Part shown: piece by piece, positions 56,801-59,503 of the stretch
Layout of the letters: each line of letters opens with the position of its first letter
Position numbering within the stretch: position 1 is the first letter of the stretch
The notes under the pieces: model-generated
What the model was told of the DNA's origin: nothing
Seen by the model: the letters and a program-made list of their open reading frames with translations, nothing else
Databases searched by the model: none
Assembly (NCBI RefSeq): GCF_020667845.1
Contig: NZ_JAFMPQ010000019.1
Location: 1 to 64,000 of the forward strand
From: Cognatishimia sp. F0-27
GTDB lineage: Bacteria; Pseudomonadota; Alphaproteobacteria; Rhodobacterales; Rhodobacteraceae
Length of the DNA stretch: 64,000 nt
Direction of reading: 5' to 3'
Position numbers and translations under genes: made by a program

Positions 56801-59503
56801 CTCCAGATGGCCGATATTGGTTTTGACCGAGCCCAGCGCACAGGGGGCCTTGCGCGTCCCACGGGCAGTTTCGGCGAACGCGGCGGTGAGCCCTTCGACC
56901 TCGATCGGATCACCGAGCGGCGTGCCCGTGCCATGGGCCTCGACATAGCCGATCGCCTCCGATGTCACCCCGGCGCGATCGAGCACCGCTTGCACGACCT
57001 TGCGTTGTGCGCCCGGGTTGGGCACCGTGTAGCCGTTCGTGCTGCCGCCATGGTTGACGGCACTGGCGGCAATGATCCCGTCAATCCGGTCTCGCGCCGC
57101 ACGCGCGACGTCCAGCGGCACGAGGACAAGGCAACCGACACCCTCCCCCGGCACGAAACCATCCGCCGCAGCCCCGAAACTGTGACAGCGTCCGGTGAGC
57201 GACAGCATCCCGGCGCGGCAAAGCTCCGCGTAGGACGACGGGTGTTGATAAAGGTTCACACCGCCCACGATGGCCGCGTCGCACTGGCCCGTGCGCAAGG
57301 ACTCGCAAGCCATGTGCACCGCGGAGAGCGAGGCCGAACACATGCTGTCGACCGGCAGGCTGGGACCGCAGAGATCGAGGAAGTAACTGACCTTGTTGGC
57401 CACCGAACTGAAGGAGCTGCGCGCATGCACCGTGCTGCCATCCGCGTGGCGGCGCAACCCGAGGCGCCCGTGATCGGCCTTGGTCACACCGGCAAATACA
57501 CCGACACGCCCGGCAAAGCGGGCGCTCAGATCCGCACGGGTGAGGCCGGCATCCTCGAGCGCGTGCCAGGCGGCTTGCAGGAAGAGCCTTTCTTGCGGGT
57601 CCATCTCGAGCGCGTCGCGCGGTGCAATGTTGAAAAAGAGCGGATCGAAATCCGCAAACCCATCGAGAAATCCGCCCTTGTCGCAATAGCTGCGCCCTTG
57701 GGCGATCGCGCGTTCGCGGTCGGGATCGTAAAACCCTTCGATTGGCCAACGATCTGCCGGACAGGGACGGATCGCGTCGCGCCCGCCGCGCAGGCAGTCC
57801 CAGAAGGCCGCGAGATCGGCGCAATCGGCAAAGCGACCACTCATTCCTATGACGGCAATCTCTGCGTCCTGTTCGGGGGGTCGTTGGGTGTCGGGCACGG
57901 CGGGCCGCGCATGGGTTGGTGCGTGACGGGTGGAGGTGGGCTCGTTGTCCGGTGCGGCGGTGCCTGTCCAAAGCGTGCAGCGCACAGGATCGCGTTCTGC
58001 AAGATGCGCCGCAAGCGCCGCAACGCAGCGGTATTCGAAGAGCAGAGACCGGGGCAGCGCGCCGAAATCCGGCTCGAGCCGGCGGCAGATCTCGACAATG
58101 GCAAGCGAGTCGATCCCGTATCCCGAAAACGCTGCGTCGGGGTCGATCAGGCTCACGTCCTGCTTGATGACACCCGCGATGAGCGCCGTGAGCCGCCCGG
58201 TCAGCGCATCAAGGTCGACCGTCGGTGGCGGCGGCCGGCTCATCGCCGCGTCCGCGCCGTCTCGCGTGTTGTGCTGCGGCAACGGGTCCGATGCGATGCC
58301 ATCAAGATGGGTCAGGATCCGATCCGGCGCTCCACAGGCCACCGCGATCTGTTCGATGGGGCGTTGTGCTTGCATGGCCGCGCGCAGGGCGCGGATCCCC
58401 TGCTCGGCAGAGAGCGGCAGCAAACCGGCGGCGCGCAGCCCGGCCAAGGCGCCTTGCGGCATGTCCATGCCACCCCGTGCCCAGAATGGCCAATTGAGCG
58501 AGAGCGATTGCCCGTGGCGGCGGCCCTCGGATACCGCGCGATTTCGGTTTCGGATACGTGCATCGAGGAGCGCGTTTGCGAGCGCATAGTCGATCTGACC
58601 TTCATTCCCGGTGATTGCCGCGAGCGAGGAAAAGGCGATGAACCGCGTCAGCGGGTCCTCCGCGGTCGCCGCATCAAGCGCGTCGAACCCGTCGAGCTTG
58701 GGCGCGAGCACCTCGGGCACGTCGCGGAGATCCTTGCGCTGCAACAGCGCATCGCGGGTCACGCCCGCCAGATGCAGGACCAGCGTCACGGGGCCGTTGC
58801 GCAGGCGCCAGGCATCGAGCCCCCGTGCAAGCCTTGCGTGATCGCGCAGATCGCATTGCAAATACTCCAGTCCGAGCCCGCCATCGCGCCAGGGCGCAAG
58901 CGCGCTCTGCGCCACGGCACCGCGCCCGAAACACAAGACGCGCACCCCGGCACCGGCCTGCACCATGTCGTCGAGCAGCAGACGACCGATGCCGCCAAGC
59001 CCACCAGACATCACCACCCGCGCCCCCTGCGACCAGAGCGGGCGCGGCCCGGTCGCGCGCGGTTGCGTGAGGGGCTCAAAACGGCGCAGGCAAGGTTGCG
59101 ATCCGCGACAGTCGACCAGCGGGGCAGCCGGCAGCGGCGCGTCGATCCAAGACGCAGGCGCGGTTTCGGAAACCAAAATGACCGAAACCATCAAATCGGG
59201 CGCCTCTGCGTCAAGTGAACGCATCATCGCCGTGGCCGCGAGGGCGAAATCCTCCTCCGCGGTGAGAATACGCAGCGACCATGGTTCGGGATGGACGCGC
59301 AGCGCCGATTGGCACCAGCGCATGAGCGACAGCGCGCGCGTTTCCGGGCACCGGTCACGAAGCCGGACAGTCTCCGCCGCGCTGTCCCACCTGTCGGCGG
59401 GCCCGTCGCAGAGCACCACGCGCGACGGCGCTCCGTTTTGCGGCGTTGCGGGCGCGGCGGCGCGCCAGACAGGGTGAAACAGCTGTGGACCATGCTCCGT
59501 CAT
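35861..59503 (-). CDS. Giant trans-AT polyketide synthase ending in an AfsA domain (7880 aa)
   Basis: Type I modular PKS without any AT domain. Domains and approximate residues: KR 130-400 (Tyr near 304), ACP1 425-500; KS1 545-970 (Cys 722), degenerate carrier-like insert 1020-1075, ACP2 1243-1315; KS2 1375-1780 (Cys 1531), DH 1950-2230 (His 1976, Asp 2128), KR 2395-2640, C-MT 2760-3025 (EIGAGTGG near 2850), ACP3 3085-3165; KS3 3243-3644 (Cys 3393), ACP4 3850-3920; KS4 3975-4390 (Cys 4143), KR 4550-4960, ACP5 4985-5060; KS5 5140-5575 (Cys 5311), DH 5760-6045 (His 5785, Asp 5949), KR 6040-6475, ACP6 6490-6570, ACP7 6600-6680; KS6 6754-7185 (Cys 6923), ACP8 7435-7520; AfsA 7570-7875. All KS have Cys, HGTGT and the late His; all ACPs except the insert have the DS serine. 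No TE, ER or NRPS domain is seen. The ATG overlaps the stop of the upstream PKS gene (ATGA) with AAAGG ahead. Confidence 0.95.
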   Translation of the reverse strand: MTEHGPQLFHPVWRAAAPATPQNGAPSRVVLCDGPADRWDSAAETVRLRDRCPETRALSLMRWCQSALRVHPEPWSLRILTAEEDFALAATAMMRSLDAEAPDLMVSVILVSETAPASWIDAPLPAAPLVDCRGSQPCLRRFEPLTQPRATGPRPLWSQGARVVMSGGLGGIGRLLLDDMVQAGAGVRVLCFGRGAVAQSALAPWRDGGLGLEYLQCDLRDHARLARGLDAWRLRNGPVTLVLHLAGVTRDALLQRKDLRDVPEVLAPKLDGFDALDAATAEDPLTRFIAFSSLAAITGNEGQIDYALANALLDARIRNRNRAVSEGRRHGQSLSLNWPFWARGGMDMPQGALAGLRAAGLLPLSAEQGIRALRAAMQAQRPIEQIAVACGAPDRILTHLDGIASDPLPQHNTRDGADAAMSRPPPPTVDLDALTGRLTALIAGVIKQDVSLIDPDAAFSGYGIDSLAIVEICRRLEPDFGALPRSLLFEYRCVAALAAHLAERDPVRCTLWTGTAAPDNEPTSTRHAPTHARPAVPDTQRPPEQDAEIAVIGMSGRFADCADLAAFWDCLRGGRDAIRPCPADRWPIEGFYDPDRERAIAQGRSYCDKGGFLDGFADFDPLFFNIAPRDALEMDPQERLFLQAAWHALEDAGLTRADLSARFAGRVGVFAGVTKADHGRLGLRRHADGSTVHARSSFSSVANKVSYFLDLCGPSLPVDSMCSASLSAVHMACESLRTGQCDAAIVGGVNLYQHPSSYAELCRAGMLSLTGRCHSFGAAADGFVPGEGVGCLVLVPLDVARAARDRIDGIIAASAVNHGGSTNGYTVPNPGAQRKVVQAVLDRAGVTSEAIGYVEAHGTGTPLGDPIEVEGLTAAFAETARGTRKAPCALGSVKTNIGHLEAAAGVAGIIKTLLQMRHRWIVPSLHGAPSNPAIDFAQTPFLPVSHGYAWQGAMMATVSSFGAGGANACVLLRPDETPPATLQMSSGADLRDLAVFSAPTQAGLADQIGRMRDWLRSAGPGAREQVAAMLGLDPHDIPGDVPLAELGLGAQELRRLAPEGQVSLATTLDALDADRTGTGIRDVPLHAVCATLRTGREPFAQRAAFVVSTLAELADALEAWRIPDQASAGESPEDRSALRALNADAGVQDALAEMIAARDLDRLAALWTQGLAVDWSAFGALSPPLSMPGTAFQERRLWMGDLDRADSPPTRSARDQLEPPNPTHGVALKSENQASTSTDPGALPDRIRTVFTAVMDLDPGDVSDTQPFADYGLDSILGGRFVLALNEALGTDLDQTVVFEHATIARLASHLASSMPAPEPAPVSAQAASTAEHAPMVKPDPTGPPEPDPSRAAADLSKQSTPSTLPAARSNPDAPMPVAIIGMSGRYPGADTLETFWQRLCADEDMTTDVARWPLPDSVRCRRGGFLDRIADFDALFFNISGSEARHMDPQQRIFLEECWHALEHAGHAGAGIAGSRCGVYVGCCAGDYQDLFPARPTAQSLWGNMASVIPARIAYYLDLKGPALALDTSCSSSLVAIHAACAALRAGEVDMALAGGVFVQATPKLYLSASKAGMLSPEGRCHSFDTRADGFVPGEGAGAVLLRPLADALAAGDTIHAVITETGLNHDGQTNGITAPSATSQAALMRSVYARAGVDPSEIGLLEAHGTGTQLGDPIEFEALSAVYGKTGEGRCALGSVKTAIGHAQFAAGIAGLHKAVLALSHNALPGNRNFIRANARVGLKGSPFRVLSRTTDWPQGPLRRAAISSFGASGTNAHVLIEDAPAQASGHYTRPCYPILISARSDTALHRLVEALADWCEATPSAALGDIAFTLMDGRAHLEKRIAFAAREVSTLVGDLRQWLSGRSAGVSLGDTGCLCPDETGLDEAGAEAVRAYLSGGMPQGVRVFAADRPRRIPLPRTPFERDTHWATAPLPQDATRPIPSTDATAPALFSLAPLDETRFAVIIPADNPLMRDHQVAGAAMLPGMTVPAIASAAWRALSGSDPDQPLDITDLTWIKPIDSAALAALTVQFDRHDRGAHFAVHAHGTRLAQGEIGPAAQTAVPPLVPPGAGAAMTAETCYARLQVVGIVHGPALRALGAGRGDTTAAAFDLTRPDGPVMPVDPVLLDAAIQASACFDATTQSGTVPFSIDLIRLHGPMCRVMRAVLHAPRRLADGALAHLHADLFAESRPGAPLVQIRGVTARALPDDAPLTCAVPHWRKLTPVDATPRFDSVSLHGGDAEVLDALRAQWPAARRLAEPMQAMTDAPLIVLRPDAGDDDLTTRDVATRAKHLLHDALDLVQGIIRAGGEARPLTWLIWTDGTFETGRGETGPAVAAGLAGLFGALAREYPHWTVRIADGDGETPLPLDTVFALPAPFDAPVFAHRGGVWLCQGLLSLDRLATPSGATAPGGVHVVIGGAGGVGQIWTEHVVENAGAQVVWLGRSPVDATIAAAQDRIAATGPRPVYIQADARNPAAMAAARGEILARFRRISGVVHSAITLADATVARMDADTLERAASAKIDTTVALFDTFAQDKPDFVLFFSSVQSFARMPGQGNYAAGCTFADHFACQAGARMGVPVTIVNWGYWDSVGIVAQEAYRDRMAAHGLAGLDARSAMQALDALLLSDFGQAALVSLDESGALTGEWPDLAAHLAKPLPDMTDALHLPPQDTRVAEIVGHVGQQMTRFDADMAAIVAASLQACGVIDATGLRDAAPAGAPAIYPRWIAETGRALQRAGHLDGAYRLGALPIPSLDSALGRWDQAVAPLRADADLGPHVALADAMLRALPDILTGQAEATAVMFPGGALDLVSGVYNGNRVVDYFNAALCDVLEQAVTQRVAAEPGVRLRLIEIGAGTGGTANRVFARLAPYAAHIAEYRYTDLSRSFLIHAKQRFGPTTPYLETGVFDIGRDPAGQGIAEGAYDIAIATNVLHATPDILTSLRHVKATLGHGGLILINELTENVLFSHVTFGLLDGWWAFDDADMRLQGTPALSPEMWRSALAIEGFDTVSFPTRAALPLGQQIIGARSDGVIRQARAAPPHRTVLPRQPVAAIAATMPAATMPSVTAVPVDETPPHPSSGPLPADAADQPVDRAKACDWLRGVIAEAIDVPASRMEESVSLARYGVDSILVLQIVNRMRADFPQINSTLLFEMDSVGALADHLLETAPEHLREALGRSSPQDPAPQSAPPVPPAPDITQGPAAETPAATSAAEAEHVPVSGQAQASFEPMASPVQAGAVAAEDRDIAIIGLAGRYADAADLPAFWDALRSGRDCVSDAPSDGRPWPAESNGIPRPAGFLDGVDRFDPLFFRIAPADAERMDPQERLFLQIAHNVIEQAGYAPERFGKGQETGVFVGAMNGHYPTRAAFWSIANRVSYLLDLTGPSLAVDTACSSSLTAIHLAVEALRARRCDTAIAGGVNVVAHPRHLETLADLGMLSPTGRARPFAEMADGMVSGEGVGAVLLKPLSRAIADGDAVHGVILGTALNSGGRTRSYTAPSPAAHAKVIGAALSDAAVSPEAVSYVEAHGTGTPLGDPIEIAGLARAFGKAPSLTVGSVKSNIGHCESAAGIAGLTKVLLQMRHETIVPGLHLDAVNPEIDLEHGPVSLARNVQRWPRSDAGARLAGISSFGAGGANAHVILSDPPALPDDPVAPMGAELIVLSARDGRALRDRAADLCAALESDPPSLRALAFCLQTGRDPMACRLAFVAETLADACAQLRVHARAEAEAPLPVQASGADADMQAMMQRWATARDWRRVADLWLRGIDPDWSAFWAADKPRRVALPGYPFAQDSFWLREDTADVTTEAALSVDRADARSDFEAWSKPAPTAEREAAPDARPEPSSEDGRETVQAVLTAALCETLKLERAQIDLDAPLDGYGLDSVMILRLCDRLAPVFGTLSATLFYEHRSLRALAAQLETLPRLDLAPPHTPPPFAGPPSAARSAVAAAASRTATDRAVAPAQAAARRDAPSKDIAIIGVAGRYPQAPDLDALWEVLRRGEDCVSEIPSTRWDHAPHYAPTRTPGKTRSRWGGFLDDVDAFDAGFFGILPADAEQADPQERLFVETVYHAMQNAGHTPQSLREMGDVGVFAGVMYEEYQLLGVEETLRGNPVALSGSPASIANRVSWLFDFRGPSLAVDSMCSASLSALHLAMRAIRNGDCTTAIAGGVNLTLHPNKYLMMGRGGFESTTGRCTSFGEGGDGYVPSEGVGAVVLKPLDAARADGDAIWAVLKGSALNHGGRSNGYTVPDPAAQAAVISAALRDAAVDPASLRYVEAHGTGTSLGDPIEIAGLARALAGNPGCHVGSIKSNLGHCESAAGIAGLTKVLLQMKRETIVPSLHSAVLNPRLSIEDTPFEVPQDCVAWPAQGTPRRAGISSFGAGGANAHVVLEDAPARLGADPAREPVQEPEALVLSAASRDQLRTIAGDLAACLEAGTAALRDIAFTLRAGREALSERAGFVARDRVHAVDGLRAIAAGRPVPGEADGSVPTEDTLGDATRRWCAGEAVVWPAPSGAAPRRVALPLYPFARTRFWGVPAAPGGAPEAPGMSHGLALFDVVWPVTERRRVHDAPRSAVLTVGVPGDGAGVEADHVLSAVPPRTADEAATLLGRLILQVQALWAAPNPPDLIQLVLSGGATPACLAALAGAAGSIAQDLPRCRVQLIESDDAITGETLRADAQSDDRIIRYRAGQRTTRRIAALDVPGSEAVAAPFWPGSGVVLVSGGAGGVGQRLAEAVLQAGARVALLGRSTAPKGLDRLADRVAGRLDYHAVDVTDHDALARVVAEIRRAHGPITGVIHAAGVLNDQSVLRKSPADAARVLGVKIAGLEALDAVTAKDPLTLFLCTSSLAGLTGNAGQLDYAFANGWLDGAMTARAAQGRAGRSLSVNWPFWAEGGMALPEGAGPAMWRDYGLAPMPAGAGLDALETIAASGGAQAIVGFGDPRRIAETLDGGAVSGPMRDAAPMPASSRETRDNPRGQPVTAPFEAEKQSAEASAIRDGLLDLVAQTLRIDPAEVSAEQPMVDYGFDSISFTDLAEKCTRRFGIPVTPDIFFSFATLDAVADHLGAQVPQTRAAAPDPASIAEPFAAAPDPASIAEPFAAAPDPASIAEPLAAAPVPAPIAEPFAAPAIVAGSAAPSNDGRVAIVGMSAAFPGAPDIDSFWANLQRGRDGISEIPPDRWDWRAIAGDPGTEPGKTNVRWGGFLDDLAGFDPMFFGISPRDAELMDPHQRLLMTHVWKAIEASGLSPESLAGTNTAVYLATAASDYAARAAQAGIVLEERTANGMVGSIAPNRISALLDLHGPSEPVETACSSSLVALHKAVEAIRAGAHAAIIGAVNTILTPNAHISFARAGMLSEKGRCMAFSDGASGYVRAEATGALLLRPLAAAQADRQPVLAVIRGSAINHGGRSVSLFAPNAVSQGAVIADALRQSGVDPATITAIEAHGTGTPLGDPVEFDGLCRGFAQAAEGRVRTVAPHRCALSSVKTHIGHTEMAAGLAGLVKTVLQMRHATLIGDLHRTRVNPLIETANSPFVLIDSTRSWPRLHDLRGNEVPRRAGVSSFGFGGVNAHVVLEEPPVGGQDPARHQPATPEAVVVSALSRDRLRQSVADLVHWLDGAEARNAALRDIAHTLQTGRAARRHRLAVVATDVDDLRRKLADWLAGDDASVYEAKAARRDAPAAPTPGATPESLARAWCAGAAVAWLAYRSGPLPRRLAMPGSAMRLDRHWVIPEVVTAPRPGPDTHAPSETMAHETGLTLLGTPVQEGGTTVYPVIIDAEVFFVADHMLQGQPVLPGAAHLELARAAIAAQGGGDGLTLRAVTFERLVDLKALAAGLRVCLSPAAEGVEFAIVSEQHGKRIVHARGQGVRGAPGTAAPAMPIEALRAEATQSVAPEQIYARFETLGLDYGPTHKAITDASVSPDLVVATVRQSVPDARLGPNMALPPNILDAALQSTLALSFADGAGPLKPSVPVRIGAVDIFAPVPRQVTVIVRARGAGGGADVFLCDDAGRVCVALTGFVTAPLPGSAPRAAAHPAAPALSGRHRFPSEQINADLRRAHGVALYRPVWCRVPLRGSEAPSGVHRLIDATAAGLSGPAKAGTDIARADPGALASDPAPMLCLVRDMLRDAVREGGRALGGVQIVTDVDDPALTQALGALMQTVRAEWPQTLAQCVEIPSGMATPDAVALLNAARAHPDLCTLRAGQGGLETVRFDTVPTADGQCPWHEAGVYLITGGAGGLGALFARDIAQRSQGATLLLLGRAQLGEGHRTLLAELEALGARAHYAACDVCDKGALDATIGGLADRFGVLTGVVHAAGLTDDGLLTARGDKAMRAVLAPKIAGTRALDAATAAMPLKLFFCLSSVAARFGNPGQADYACANGWMDGFVAQRNASAGRPGRALSINWPFWAQGGMQVDGPTLRMQETRFGLSPLATADGFHALDRAWATGAAQVVVLKGAPDRLAQWVPQATDASGTAREQTQSLMPEPSEQPEPGTRLDRRTVTEALTAIVADLTAVPPEEIDPDADFAEYGLDSISLVEFSTRVHGTLAVDLSPTVFFECPTLGALAARLSPAVTHAAAGAVATPIEAARPTPSRPTAAPDSDAVADALCGMIADLLKLSPDDIDPTEELSAFGLDSISYTELAGAIAQAFRVDIAASAFYAMPTISQIAEHIARAVAVITPQEPPADSGVGAGSEPRRFAPHPSAPHPSASQPSATQPSAPEPSARAERRPDPQLSRAAVMPATQQRPAPDGFAIIGMSGAFPGAPTLEAFWDNLCCGRDAITRPPPDRWDWQAIDGDPRVQPGRTNVHWGGFIDDLDAFDPAFFGLSPGEAEVMDPQQRLLMVHVWSVLEASGHAPRSLAGSKTGLFVGLSASSYSAMVARAGRTTDPRWVTGNVASVGPNRISHMLDLRGPSEPIETACSSSLVALHRGLESLRTGESDLVIAGGVNAMPDETLHVAFAAAGMLSRGGRCRSFAAGADGYARGEGIGLVAVKRLTDALADGDDVLAVIRGSGVRHAGRAASLTAPNPASQSALLKEVFAKAGVRAETITCIEAHGTGTALGDPIEIDALKDAFGIPADASSRNRCAIGALKSHIGHLELAAGIAGLIKVVLQLRHATLAGNLHCDSVNPLVHLEDSPFFLVQETQPWSQPTDADGSPMPRLAGVSSFGFGGVNAHVLVEEASAPPVAPAPVGPALIMLSARTRQQRDAAIARLCDWAEERAESGDHGLLHRVAHTLQVGRDAHPFRVGFVAQDWCGFLDTLRALRAGKQAHRVSWGDPVETRVAPWLDADALATLAAGWMQDGALERPLGAWVSGLDLDWSALSKTVYGPMPPRRIALPTYPFAKERYWVARAAASGAQGTPRMRSGSDQTDPEQALLHDTDPDQTDTERRALDRTGLGPTAPAQTETTPADTGRAETERALAGASPTPSGAHAQLLSSCDRTVHDVIADFLAVAPDTLTPDAGFAEIGIDSIGLLTISSRIVALLPDRGLEGRGNAMLEAPTVAALCAVVSESPAPVAAGEPAPAALRNPVSDAPDPASSPGNAAAPNRGPTQEPEPERATVRLDMYGASLRADPADRVITRLQLTTRDPLAARAELVVDETHPFFFDHPLDHVSGMHLSEAMCQLTKALHLFRHREAAPEAIHLTSLRFKFPNLCSLSAQARVETGQVPGDPENEYRARVVQDGRVVAEARLVCMLGPFVAPPVSGDWPAGRRTNRRWVNKTNPANVLLAGLRAQEGGLLARLSLSAKAPFYANGPGNGVDGLVLAEAVRQLTRAAPRLLPLAPETGPQAPAIGLLKQIDLSLDRAVSDAEPVLLRTEPCLPVSLGGATMLNLRGVLERADTGALLGAFASRVISVTETLKAHWDDQRQPNRTT
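35880..36800 (-). other. AfsA-type terminal domain (two hotdog repeats) of the PKS
   Basis: The C-terminal 300 residues are not a thioesterase. The first half has the AfsA hallmark FFFDHPLDHVSGMHLSEA (near residue 7607); the second has VNKTNPANVLLAGL (near 7722) followed by FYANGPGNGVDGLVLAEAVRQLTR, the counterpart of the second AfsA repeat. AfsA in Streptomyces joins a beta-ketoacyl chain to dihydroxyacetone phosphate on the way to gamma-butyrolactone signals. The same domain fused to a trans-AT PKS terminates gladiofungin/gladiostatin biosynthesis in Burkholderia. Chain release by esterification to a C3 phosphate and butenolide closure is therefore predicted here. Confidence 0.87.
36940..39245 (-). 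other. PKS module h: KS6-ACP8 (final elongation, unreduced)
   Basis: KS6 (ETACSSSLV Cys near 6923, HGTGT near 7058, HIGHLELAAG) is joined to ACP8 (GIDSIG near 7472) by the usual post-KS segment and a Thr/Asp/Glu-rich low-complexity linker. No KR, DH or MT lies between, so the chain should reach the AfsA domain as a beta-ketoacyl thioester. Confidence 0.85.
39470..44085 (-). other. PKS module g: KS5-DH-KR-ACP6-ACP7
   Basis: KS5 (ETACSSSLV, HIGHTEMAAG), a DH with both catalytic elements (DHMLQGQPVLPG and LPPNILDAALQ), a KR (LITGGAGGLGAL, SSVAARFGNPGQADYACAN) and tandem ACPs, both GLDSIS, about 105 residues apart. Predicted to leave an alpha,beta double bond. Between ACP7 and KS6 lies a Pro/Ser-rich linker of short repeats (about 39300-39410). 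Confidence 0.87.
44132..44288. repeat. 39-bp in-frame tandem repeat in the PKS linker
   Basis: Three near-identical 39-base copies plus a degenerate fourth encode the 13-residue unit AAAPDPASIAEPF, between ACP5 and KS5 (residues about 5072-5124). The copy starts on the plus strand fall at 44171, 44210 and 44249. The repeat keeps frame and lengthens a flexible Ala/Pro linker; near identity of the DNA copies indicates recent expansion. Confidence 0.9.
44320..47580 (-). other. PKS module f: KS4-KR-ACP5
   Basis: KS4 has the DSMCSASLS active site (Cys 4143) and NLGHCESAAG; the KR has VSGGAGGVGQ, SSLAGLTGNAGQLDYAFAN and the conserved Lys in GVKIAG; ACP5 has GFDSIS. Predicted to leave a beta-hydroxyl. 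VLND in the KR loop has Asp at the position usually linked to D-configured alcohols. Confidence 0.85.
47740..49775 (-). other. PKS module e: KS3-ACP4 without processing domains
   Basis: KS3 (DTACSSSLT Cys 3393, HGTGT, NIGHCESAAG) is followed only by the post-KS segment (LAFCLQTGRDPMACRLAF ... RRVALPGYPFAQ) and ACP4 (GLDSVM). All condensation residues are present, so it should elongate and leave a keto group unless a trans-acting enzyme modifies it. Confidence 0.83.
50000..55380 (-). other. PKS module d: KS2-DH-KR-MT-ACP3
   Basis: KS2 (DTSCSSSLV Cys 1531; late motif TAIGHAQFAAG), DH with DHQVAGAAMLPG and VDPVLLDAAIQ, KR with VIGGAGGVGQ and SSVQSFARMPGQGNYAAG, C-methyltransferase with IEIGAGTGG, ATNVLHA and ACP3 with GVDSIL. 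The DH-KR-MT-ACP order is the common trans-AT arrangement. Predicted product: alpha-methyl, alpha,beta-unsaturated acyl chain. Confidence 0.88.
55560..57868 (-). other. PKS module c: KS1-ACP2 with a degenerate carrier insert
   Basis: KS1 (DSMCSAS Cys 722, HGTGT 857, NIGHLEAAAG) and ACP2 (GLDSIL) have no reductive domain between them. The post-KS linker carries an extra segment, VAAMLGLDPHDIPGDVPLAEL then GLGAQEL (about 56275-56450), which resembles an ACP whose DS is replaced by GA and which therefore cannot be phosphopantetheinylated. Confidence 0.8.
58000..59503 (-). other. PKS module b, second half: KR-ACP1
   Basis: The giant protein begins with a KR (structural subdomain, then MSGGLGGIGRLL near 165, SSLAAITGNEGQIDYALAN with Tyr near 304, Lys in APKLDG) and ACP1 (GIDSLA, Ser 466). 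Its KS is the last domain of the upstream protein (60150-61425), so the module is split between two polypeptides. Confidence 0.85.

Noticed and set aside
55805-59218. A 1137-residue open frame on the plus strand
   Set aside because: Lies entirely antisense to the PKS gene, is rich in Arg, Gly and His without domains, and is a mirror effect of GC-rich coding.
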